From Chloroflexota bacterium (lineage in GTDB: Bacteria > Chloroflexota > Dehalococcoidia > Lucifugimonadales > Lucifugimonadaceae), in NCBI GenBank assembly GCA_029262715.1, contig JAJCYX010000151.1:1-5074 (forward strand): a DNA stretch of 5,074 bases, in the 5' to 3' direction. Positions 1-5,074 of the stretch are shown here, in pieces. How positions within the stretch are numbered: the first letter of the stretch is position 1; the number at the start of each line of letters is the position of its first letter. The position numbers and the translations under genes were made by a program. The notes beneath the pieces are model-generated. The model worked only from the letters and a program-made list of their open reading frames with translations, was not told the DNA's origin and searched no databases.

Positions 1-999
1 GATCAGTCCGGTGTTCGAAACGTTACCGTTGATGACCGTTGGACGGTTGCTCTCCATCGCCTCGATAATCCGGCACGCGTACTCCTCTGACCGGTTCGGT
101 TTCATCGGCTCAGAAGAGTCAGCATCGGAACGCAGCTGCTCGTAGTGAGTGTCGACGCGGGTCACGCGCCGTTGCAGGTCCTGCCGAATCTCGTCCAAAT
201 TGAACTCTTTGATCACGCTCTCGTCAGTGCGGAAGTACGGCGTGTACTCCGACATGTGACGCGTCGACTCCGTCACGAAGTATCCGAACTGTTTCAGCAC
301 CTCGAACCGCACAGTGTCCTTTGCGAAAATCTCCGGGTTGTTCATCGCCTCGATCAGTTGCGGATAGGCGTCAACGCCGTCCCGTTCGAAACGCAGGAAC
401 CATGCAAGGTGGTTGATGCCGGCAACCCACGCGGTGACCGATTCCCGCGGTGCGCCTATGTACTCGGCGAGGTCAGCAGTTGTGTGCTGAACGCTGTGAC
501 AGAGCCCGACGTTCGGTACTTCGGTCATGTCGTTGATGGCCCAGCTCGCTATCGCCATCGGGTTCGTGTAATTGAGCAGCCACGCATTCGGCGCAACGTC
601 TTCGATGTCGTAGCAGATGTCGAGTAGCACCGGCGCTGTACGGAGCGCTTTGAACACGCCGCCCGGCCCAACGGTGTCGCCAACAGACTGGTCAACGCCG
701 TAGCGAAGCGGAATGCCAATGTCTTTCTCGTAGTCGTCACCTACACGAATCGTCGTCAGCACGTAGTCGGAACCTTCGAGTGACTCCCTGCGATCAGATG
801 TCGTCTCGATGCGTATGTTGGTCCCTGCGTCGCGCATCAACTTGGTGGCGAACCGGCCGATCACATCGAGCCGATCCGCATCGACGTCCATGAGCGAAAC
901 GGTTGCTTCCGACAGTTCTGATACGCACGCAACATCCTGTAAAAGCCGTCGTGCGAATACGACGCTACCTGCGCCAATGAGTGAGATTTTCGGTGACAT
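1..999 (-). CDS. Glycoside hydrolase family 4 protein, alpha-galactosidase (MelA)-like, 3' end outside the window
   Basis: GH4 enzymes hydrolyse glycosides in the cytoplasm by a redox-elimination route needing NAD+ and a divalent metal (usually Mn2+). Only the first 333 codons are present; the family usually has about 430-470 residues, so the C-terminal quarter is missing. Seen in the sequence: an N-terminal Rossmann motif LIGAGS (7-12), DVDADR (38-43), GDTVGPGG (107-114), NYTNP (143-147), the metal-site segment GLCHSVQ (C167, H168), GINHLAW with H197, and HMSEYTPYF (248-256), whose Y252 is the likely catalytic base. The CHSV signature and the TESxxHxxEYTP segment are, from memory, those of MelA-type alpha-galactosidases rather than 6-phospho-glycosidases (CN-type motif) or alpha-glucuronidases (CHG-type). 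Specificity is inferred. The ATG at 999 follows GGAG (1006-1009) with a 6-base spacer. It lies 68 bases after the dehydrogenase stop and is the last operon gene visible. Family assignment is very secure; alpha-glucosidase is the main alternative substrate class. Confidence 0.93.
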   Translation of the reverse strand, partial: MSPKISLIGAGSVVFARRLLQDVACVSELSEATVSLMDVDADRLDVIGRFATKLMRDAGTNIRIETTSDRRESLEGSDYVLTTIRVGDDYEKDIGIPLRYGVDQSVGDTVGPGGVFKALRTAPVLLDICYDIEDVAPNAWLLNYTNPMAIASWAINDMTEVPNVGLCHSVQHTTADLAEYIGAPRESVTAWVAGINHLAWFLRFERDGVDAYPQLIEAMNNPEIFAKDTVRFEVLKQFGYFVTESTRHMSEYTPYFRTDESVIKEFNLDEIRQDLQRRVTRVDTHYEQLRSDADSSEPMKPNRSEEYACRIIEAMESNRPTVINGNVSNTGLI

Positions 1000-1067
1000 T
1001 CAACGCTCCAACGTGATGAGTTTGGACGACGACCCGAGCAGAGATTAGAACCGCTGACAGCAGCGTC

Positions 1068-2030
1068 TCAATACTGCTTCACCTTGTCAACGACGTTCAA
1101 CAGCGGCTGGCCACCGATGTATCTACCGAGGTTCTGCTCGAAGATTTCGAAGGTGCGCCGGTCGAGCATGACCCGTTCTGCATTGCCAGCGATGTGAGGA
1201 GTGATGATGAGGTTTGGAACGTCCCACAGCTCGCTGTCAGAAGGAAGCGGCTCTGGATACACACTATCCAGCGCAGCGCCAGCAATGGTTCCATTTTTCA
1301 GCGCTTCGGCGAGAGCAGCGTTGTCGAAAACACGACCTCGTGATGTGACTACAAGTCGCGCCGAATTGCGCATGATCTCGAACTCTCGCTTGCCGATCAT
1401 GTTCGCACTGGCGGCAGAAAACGGGGCGGTGACAACGACGTAGTCGGACGCCTTCAGCAGGTCGTCGAGCCTGTCGAGCGTCCAGACAAATTCGACTGAG
1501 AGATCTCCATCGACAGGCTCGCGATCGACGGCAATGACCTTCATGCCCATCGCCTTGCAGCGCCACGCTGTTTCACGACCGGATTTGCCAAGGCCGATGA
1601 TTCCGACCGTTTTGTCGCCAAGGTATTCGACATGCCCGAGCGCGCCATCCTGGTCCCAACGGCTGTTCGATTTGTCTCCCCAGAATCGTGGAAACTGCCG
1701 GGCCAGCGCAAACATCATTGCCAGCGCATGTTCACCGATCATGGGAGCGCCTGCTCCTCGTGCGTTCGTCACGATGACGTCACTGTCAGCAACCTGTGGC
1801 ACCGCTGTGAAAAGTCCTTCCATTCCCGCATCCAACGTCTGTATCCACTTCAGGCTGGCAGCGATGTCAAACTGCTCGCTGGTCGGGTATCCGAATAGCA
1901 CCTCAACGTCGCCGATGTGAGCGGTGATGTTTGACTCAGAGCCGGGGATGACAATGTCGATTTCCGGATGCCGTTGCCTGACCGAATCGCAAAACTGAGC
2001 CGCCCAGTCAGGAAGAACAAGTACCTTCAT
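1068..2030 (-). CDS. D-2-hydroxyacid dehydrogenase, NAD(P)-binding family
   Basis: A 320-residue cytoplasmic oxidoreductase interconverting a 2-hydroxy acid and a 2-keto acid, full length for the family (about 310-330). Domain order is the usual one: a split substrate-binding domain (about 1-95 and 285-320) around a Rossmann nucleotide-binding domain. Visible motifs: GEHALAMMFALAR (99-111), the dinucleotide loop GLGKSG (146-151), and D169 at the end of the next strand, which favours NAD over NADP. The expected catalytic residues are R231 (in TSRGRVFD), E260 (in YPEPLP) and H279 (in TPHIAG). The motif before R231 reads VVTSRG instead of the common N-V-G/A-R-G, a mild departure. The physiological substrate cannot be told; glyoxylate, hydroxypyruvate or sugar-derived acids are possible. 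The ATG at 2030 is preceded by AAGG (2039-2042) with an 8-base spacer. The gene sits 58 bases after the ceramidase-family gene and 68 bases before the GH4 gene, all on one strand. Confidence 0.95.
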   Translation of the reverse strand: MKVLVLPDWAAQFCDSVRQRHPEIDIVIPGSESNITAHIGDVEVLFGYPTSEQFDIAASLKWIQTLDAGMEGLFTAVPQVADSDVIVTNARGAGAPMIGEHALAMMFALARQFPRFWGDKSNSRWDQDGALGHVEYLGDKTVGIIGLGKSGRETAWRCKAMGMKVIAVDREPVDGDLSVEFVWTLDRLDDLLKASDYVVVTAPFSAASANMIGKREFEIMRNSARLVVTSRGRVFDNAALAEALKNGTIAGAALDSVYPEPLPSDSELWDVPNLIITPHIAGNAERVMLDRRTFEIFEQNLGRYIGGQPLLNVVDKVKQY

Positions 2031-2088
2031 TCACTGCACCTTTTTCTAGTTTGCAATTGATGTATGACAAGCAACGTTTCCGCTGGCC

Positions 2089-3435
2089 TCATACCGAATC
2101 AGCCATGTCGATCGCGGCCTCAACGAGCATCTCGCCTGCTTCGGGTGCGAAGGGGCTGGTTGTCGTGCCATAAAATCGGCGGAAGCGTTTCATGTCAACC
2201 AGATCGTCGATTGGTACACCAATCAACTCTGCGTAAGATCGCCGAGAGGACACATAGCCGATGTATTCGGAGCTGTAGCTGGCAACCCACGGCCGCTCAC
2301 CAGATGTTCCATCTTTGATAGCAAGTCCCAGCTCATTGAACATCTCGCCGGGATGCGAGCTGATAACCAGGTCGCCAATCCGGAATGCCTGAACCTCTAT
2401 TCCAACCGGCGGCAGTTCCTGGTTCCGCGCAAGGTTCAACTCGTTCGCGCCGTTGCCGTAAATCTCAGGGTGTAGTTCTGCGGCGTTCGCCGTTGTTGTG
2501 CCCTGGGGCCACACGTCGCCACTGTACGGAGCCATACCTTTAGCCAGTTTTTCATGAAGCTTCTCGGCTGCTTCGACAGACCATGGAACCTGCCTTCTGG
2601 GTAGCTCAAGTGGCGCAGATATGGCGGCCAGTCGAATGTCATTTGTCATATCGACCGACACCGATGCTCGCAGGGCTTCACTGGCTATCGCCTCACCGAA
2701 TTTGAGGGTGTCTTCATGTGAATGAAGGTGCGGTGAATCGAGGTTCCCGAACCACCAGTCGAACGGATGAACGTCGCCTGCTGCTCCCTGCAGGTGAATG
2801 GCGATTGCACCGTCTTCTACGTCCTCGATGGTTGAACTGAGTTCCCCTGAGTAGTCGCCTGACCACTCAAGATACTGCCCACCATCACACACGCCATGCG
2901 CGGCGTAGTTGACCACTCGTGCAATAGGCGAGCCGTCAGGTTCGTCCACACGCAGCACACCCACCTCATCGTCTACGGGTCGTTCTTTGTACTGCCGGTT
3001 GACTGTCCAACCTTTCAGGTTGCCGCTAGCATGTCCGGCTTCGGCTGGACGCATGGCGTTTGCGGCCTCGAACACCGTACCTACCACCAGGTCGCCGAGG
3101 TATGCGGCGTATGTTCGCCATTCAGGAGTAACTCCGAGCAGGATGTCTGGTGCGGTGTGATTGTGTGTCGAGTTGACCAAAAGCCCCTCAGCAGGAATGC
3201 CGACGAGACCGCTGACTTGCCTTTTGATTTCGTCCATCACGACGGGTGGAATCCCACACACTTCCATCGAAACGATAGCGATGCGTGTTTCACAGTCGTC
3301 TAACACGAGGGCACGTGCGAACAGGTCACGATAGACACCTACCGATCTGCCCTGTCGCAATCCCCACTGGCCCATTCGGTAGCCGATGGGCGGCGTAATG
3401 ACCGTTTTGGCTGTTCCGGCCGTCAGACTTGCCAA
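2089..3435 (-). CDS. Neutral/alkaline non-lysosomal ceramidase N-terminal domain protein, metal site apparently intact
   Basis: A 448-residue protein matching the N-terminal catalytic domain of neutral ceramidases, zinc amidases that cleave the N-acyl bond of ceramide. Seen: an N-terminal TAGTAKTVITPP segment (5-16) typical of the fold; NSTHNHTAPD (88-97) carrying H91 and H93; H180 in NYAAHG; SGDYSGE (192-198); QGAAGDVHP (216-224); HPGE with E364; and EYIGYVSS (390-397) with Y391/Y394. By comparison with the Pseudomonas aeruginosa enzyme (two His, one Glu, one Tyr as zinc ligands) all four positions appear filled. Full ceramidases have about 650-700 residues, a secretion signal and a C-terminal domain; this protein has neither signal nor C-terminal domain, so it is probably cytoplasmic and its natural amide need not be ceramide. 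A histidine cluster (H236, H238, H240) follows the DVHP motif. The start is TTG: an in-frame TGA lies two codons upstream and the Shine-Dalgarno is well placed. It is a paralog of the gene directly upstream. Confidence 0.9.
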   Translation of the reverse strand: MASLTAGTAKTVITPPIGYRMGQWGLRQGRSVGVYRDLFARALVLDDCETRIAIVSMEVCGIPPVVMDEIKRQVSGLVGIPAEGLLVNSTHNHTAPDILLGVTPEWRTYAAYLGDLVVGTVFEAANAMRPAEAGHASGNLKGWTVNRQYKERPVDDEVGVLRVDEPDGSPIARVVNYAAHGVCDGGQYLEWSGDYSGELSSTIEDVEDGAIAIHLQGAAGDVHPFDWWFGNLDSPHLHSHEDTLKFGEAIASEALRASVSVDMTNDIRLAAISAPLELPRRQVPWSVEAAEKLHEKLAKGMAPYSGDVWPQGTTTANAAELHPEIYGNGANELNLARNQELPPVGIEVQAFRIGDLVISSHPGEMFNELGLAIKDGTSGERPWVASYSSEYIGYVSSRRSYAELIGVPIDDLVDMKRFRRFYGTTTSPFAPEAGEMLVEAAIDMADSV

Positions 3436-3441
3436 CGTTCA

Positions 3442-3447
3442 CCTTCC
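3442..3447 (-). promoter_or_regulatory. Ribosome binding site for the TTG-started ceramidase-family gene
   Basis: The minus strand reads GGAAGG with 6 bases (TGAACG) before TTG at 3435. The TGA of that spacer is in frame with the gene, so translation cannot begin further upstream; the nearby ATG at 3449 is in another frame. The next in-frame ATG is codon 21, which would remove the conserved ITPP segment. TTG is therefore the start. Confidence 0.75.
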
Positions 3448-3460
3448 ATTGCTTCAGAAA

Positions 3461-4549
3461 TCACTGCACGCCTGCGGAGCGCGCGATTTCCAGAGTGTCT
3501 AGTTCGAGGTCAACATCCAACTCTTCACCTGATTCGGGACGATGACCGGCGACGTTTGTTGAAACGATCACCCGGGAACGCGGCATCGCTTTCCTAAGAT
3601 GGCGTGCAAATATCGCAGGCTGTGGTCGGTCGACTCCGATGCATGCAAGGTTTCCGATGCGCAGAACGCGAATCCCTTTTTCGTCATCGGCAGCTGTCTC
3701 AGCGGAGACGTTTCGCCTGTACTCGATGTTCTTTGCGACGGTGGATGCCTGCGTTGCGAGCAGCAGCCCAAGTGCCTGAACGTCCTGCGGGCCGCGGTCG
3801 GCATGCGTTCGGTTTTTGTTGCCGCGAAACCAGTTATACGGGCGCACGTCGGCGTCGGAGCCTCGTGCAAAAGCGACCACTCCACCACCGGCCTGTTCCA
3901 GTGCCCAGCTCGCATATGCAGGGAAATCTCCGGTCCACCGACCCTCATCTCCTCTAATAGTTGCCGGACATGAGAAAGAGAACAGTTGGGCAACGGCGTC
4001 ACCTGCCGCAGTTGCGACTGAGCAGACCGTCACCGCATCGTCTGCTTCCTCTCCCGGCCCTGCGACGCCTGTTGTGACATCAGTCAGTTGTCCGGCGTTG
4101 ACCCCGATTGCAGCCGGTTCCATTGTGTTTCTGGCGTGAGCCGCGGCTCCACCACAGACCTCTGGCAAATATGACAGATAGTTGTCATAAAGGGGTTTGG
4201 CGGAAGCACCGGACCATGTGGGTGGCGTTGTTCCATTCCCGGTGCAGGTGAGCCATACGAAAGGAGCGTGGGTTCCGGCTGAGGCTGAGACGGAATTACG
4301 AATTTCTGCCTGGAGTTCCGGCGTCAGACCCCACACATCAAGAGAACAGATCGCAACGCGACGCCCTTCCGCTTCGAAGGCAAAGTCCCGTACCAGCAGG
4401 TCATCGTCCACGCCGGTCGAAACGGTGGGATCAAACTCCTGTCCACAGATTTCAAAATTGACTGGTGGAGTGATTGGTGCTCTTCCTGCACCTGCACGAA
4501 GTAATCCGTCGTCACCGGGCCGCGATCGAGGACTCGCCTCTTCTGGCAA
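3461..4549 (-). CDS. Short ceramidase-family paralog lacking the zinc ligands, probable pseudoenzyme
   Basis: A 362-residue protein clearly homologous to the next gene downstream. Shared features: AGAGRAPITPP (19-29) matches TAGTAKTVITPP, VAICSLDVWG (65-74) matches IAIVSMEVCG, TGDF (206-209) matches SGDY, and DADVRPYNW (232-240) matches AGDVHPFDW. The catalytic landmarks are gone. Where the paralog has THNH this protein has T103-G104-N105-G106; the third histidine is replaced by C194-P195; the HPGE segment reads VDRPQP (306-311); and the EYIGYV tyrosines are absent (NVAGHRP, 332-338). About 65 residues before the IGNL strand are also missing compared with the paralog. The reading frame is intact over its whole length and the protein is well conserved elsewhere, so this looks like a maintained non-catalytic subunit rather than a decaying gene. 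No signal peptide is seen. The TTG start lies directly after an in-frame TAG and 4 bases beyond the VOC gene stop, with GGGAG 7 bases upstream. An unrelated catalytic mechanism cannot be excluded. Confidence 0.85.
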   Translation of the reverse strand: MPEEASPRSRPGDDGLLRAGAGRAPITPPVNFEICGQEFDPTVSTGVDDDLLVRDFAFEAEGRRVAICSLDVWGLTPELQAEIRNSVSASAGTHAPFVWLTCTGNGTTPPTWSGASAKPLYDNYLSYLPEVCGGAAAHARNTMEPAAIGVNAGQLTDVTTGVAGPGEEADDAVTVCSVATAAGDAVAQLFSFSCPATIRGDEGRWTGDFPAYASWALEQAGGGVVAFARGSDADVRPYNWFRGNKNRTHADRGPQDVQALGLLLATQASTVAKNIEYRRNVSAETAADDEKGIRVLRIGNLACIGVDRPQPAIFARHLRKAMPRSRVIVSTNVAGHRPESGEELDVDLELDTLEIARSAGVQ

Positions 4550-4553
4550 CTAT

Positions 4554-4949
4554 CTACTCCCAGTTCTTGTAGGTGCCGGAGCTTGTCTTGCGCGCCATCT
4601 GGACCTGCACGCCGTCCGGGTCGTAGCAGTTCGAGATGGTTCGTCCTGACTGTTGATTCTCGAACGGCTCGAAGAGGAAATCTATGCCACCGAGCATCTG
4701 GATCTCCTTTGTGGCGTCCTTTGGGTCTTCGACCGCAAATGACAGATGGTCGATACCTGTCTTCTGACCATCCTGTGCCTGGTGAAGCTCAATCCGCACA
4801 GGATGTTCTTCATCATTGTTGAACATGAAGACTGTGGTGCCGTTCTCTATAGTTCCTTCTGGGGACATGCCGAACTTCCTGTAGAACTCAACAGACGCTG
4901 AGAGGTCGCTGACCACGATATCGATGTGGTCCACTCCGAGAAATCTCAT
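4554..4949 (-). CDS. VOC (glyoxalase/bleomycin-resistance/dioxygenase fold) protein
   Basis: A 131-residue protein of the vicinal oxygen chelate superfamily, made of two beta-alpha-beta-beta-beta modules that together hold one metal ion. Module 1 opens with GVDHIDIVVSDL (5-16, H8) and SVEFYRKFG (19-27) and ends with VRIELHQ (51-57, E54). Module 2 opens with IDHLSFAVED (66-75, H68) and ends with the family's DPDG turn (110-113) followed by VQVQM. The canonical last ligand is Glu; here that place is Q117, giving a His-Glu-His-Gln set. The fold is certain, but the reaction (glyoxalase, epimerase, isomerase, dioxygenase or simple binding) cannot be told. I chose the ATG at 4949 because AGGAG (4956-4960) lies 6 bases before it and VOC proteins normally begin a few residues before this first strand. 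The upstream in-frame GTG at 4988 would add 13 residues without family resemblance. It is the first certain gene of the operon, and its stop is 4 bases from the next start. Confidence 0.92.
   Translation of the reverse strand: MRFLGVDHIDIVVSDLSASVEFYRKFGMSPEGTIENGTTVFMFNNDEEHPVRIELHQAQDGQKTGIDHLSFAVEDPKDATKEIQMLGGIDFLFEPFENQQSGRTISNCYDPDGVQVQMARKTSSGTYKNWE
4557..4561 (-). promoter_or_regulatory. Ribosome binding site inside the end of the VOC gene
   Basis: The minus strand reads GGGAG, then TAGATAG, then the TTG start at 4549. The site lies in the last two codons (Trp-Glu) of the VOC gene and abuts its TAG stop, so ribosomes finishing the VOC gene end on top of it. This arrangement favours translational coupling of the two genes and supports the TTG start. 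Confidence 0.75.
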
Positions 4950-5074
4950 CTGAATCTCCTGTACCGGGACATCGGCACCCGCTAACACTCGAATGTACGC
5001 AGCCTGCGCCCGCCGATGATACTCTGCGCACCGCTCACATTCCGGCTATTCCATACAAGGACGGCAAGATCACA
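4950..5074 (-). other. Region upstream of the VOC gene; possible 3' end of another gene
   Basis: These 125 bases hold the VOC ribosome binding site and no promoter I can defend. On the minus strand one frame is open from the window edge (5074) to a TAG at 4982-4984, encoding 30 residues that end in RRLRTFEC. That would place a gene end 32 bases before the VOC ATG, a spacing like others in this operon. A second minus frame ends at a TGA at 5035, and a plus-strand frame is also open to the edge but has no ATG, GTG or TTG start within this stretch. The piece is too short to identify. Confidence 0.3.
4956..4960 (-). promoter_or_regulatory. Ribosome binding site that sets the VOC gene start
   Basis: The minus strand reads AGGAG followed by a 6-base spacer (ATTCAG) and ATG at 4949. 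This near-consensus Shine-Dalgarno decides in favour of the internal ATG over the GTG at 4988, which has no such site. Confidence 0.8.

Noticed and set aside
145..627. Plus-strand open frame of 160 codons
   Set aside because: It lies antisense within the well-supported GH4 gene; its protein resembles no family and is rich in Arg, Val and His, as expected of a shadow frame.
1052..1065. Small hairpin (5-bp stem CGCTG/CAGCG, 4-base loop) just after the dehydrogenase stop, possible terminator
   Set aside because: The stem is short and no T-run follows on the minus strand. The next gene follows within 68 bases on the same strand, so readthrough is more likely.
1534..1920. Plus-strand open frame of 128 codons
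   Set aside because: It is antisense to the conserved dehydrogenase coding region and shows no family motifs.
2043..2070. TTGTCA - 16 bases - TAGAAA on the minus strand ahead of the dehydrogenase gene, resembling a sigma-70 promoter
   Set aside because: The -10 match is weak, and transcription from it would begin at or inside the ribosome binding site, leaving almost no leader. More likely chance in an AT-richer gap.
2896..3303. Plus-strand open frame of 135 codons
   Set aside because: It is antisense to the metal-site region of the ceramidase-family gene; no recognisable motifs and no plausible ribosome binding site.
3568..4002. Minus-strand open frame of 144 codons overlapping the zinc-less paralog
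   Set aside because: It lies in another frame of a gene with clear homology along its length. I considered a frameshift in the paralog, but the homologous landmarks all lie in the single 362-codon frame.
4197..4649. Plus-strand open frame of 150 codons
   Set aside because: It spans parts of two real minus-strand genes and their junction; its composition is that of a shadow frame.
4950..4988. Upstream GTG start at 4988 for the VOC protein (144 residues)
   Set aside because: It has no Shine-Dalgarno and adds 13 residues unlike VOC N-termini, while the ATG at 4949 has AGGAG at ideal spacing.
5003..5074. Plus-strand frame open to the edge ending in IPYKDGKIT, possible divergent gene
   Set aside because: It reads protein-like over a dozen residues, but has no ATG, GTG or TTG start with a ribosome binding site in the window, and the competing minus-strand frame is equally open.

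Overview
The window holds one run of five genes, all read from the minus strand. In transcription order (right to left) they are: a small VOC/glyoxalase-fold protein (4949-4554); a shortened neutral-ceramidase-family paralog whose expected zinc ligands are gone (4549-3461); a ceramidase-family protein with those ligands present (3435-2089); a D-2-hydroxyacid dehydrogenase (2030-1068); and the first 333 residues of an NAD-dependent glycoside hydrolase of family GH4 (999-1), which runs off the left edge. The gaps are 4, 25, 58 and 68 bases. Every gene has a recognisable Shine-Dalgarno sequence and no convincing terminator lies between any two, so I read this as a single operon. The only possible further gene is an open minus-strand frame at the right edge (4982-5074), too short to identify.

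The organism is a bacterium. Evidence is the Shine-Dalgarno sites, the tight spacing and the TTG starts. Base composition looks moderately GC-rich. Sets like this (GH4 glycosidase, hydroxyacid dehydrogenase, ceramidase-domain proteins, VOC protein) resemble catabolic clusters of environmental heterotrophs such as Chloroflexota or Planctomycetota, but the sequence does not fix the taxon. There are no tRNAs, rRNAs, mobile elements, CRISPR arrays or notable repeats.

The genes look like a small intracellular catabolic module. GH4 enzymes open a glycosidic bond by transient oxidation of the sugar at C3, using NAD+ and a divalent metal. The 2-hydroxyacid dehydrogenase handles a 2-hydroxy/2-keto acid. 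Ceramidase-fold hydrolases cut amide bonds. VOC proteins act as lyases, isomerases, epimerases or dioxygenases. A substrate carrying both a sugar and an N-acyl group would fit, but this is inference.

The most striking point is the pair of adjacent ceramidase-family paralogs. The downstream copy keeps the expected metal-binding histidines, the Glu and the Tyr. The upstream copy has glycines in place of the first two histidines, has lost the third, and shows neither the Glu nor the Tyr motif, although the rest of the fold is well conserved. Both start with TTG. This suggests an enzyme plus a pseudoenzyme partner, possibly a heteromeric complex.
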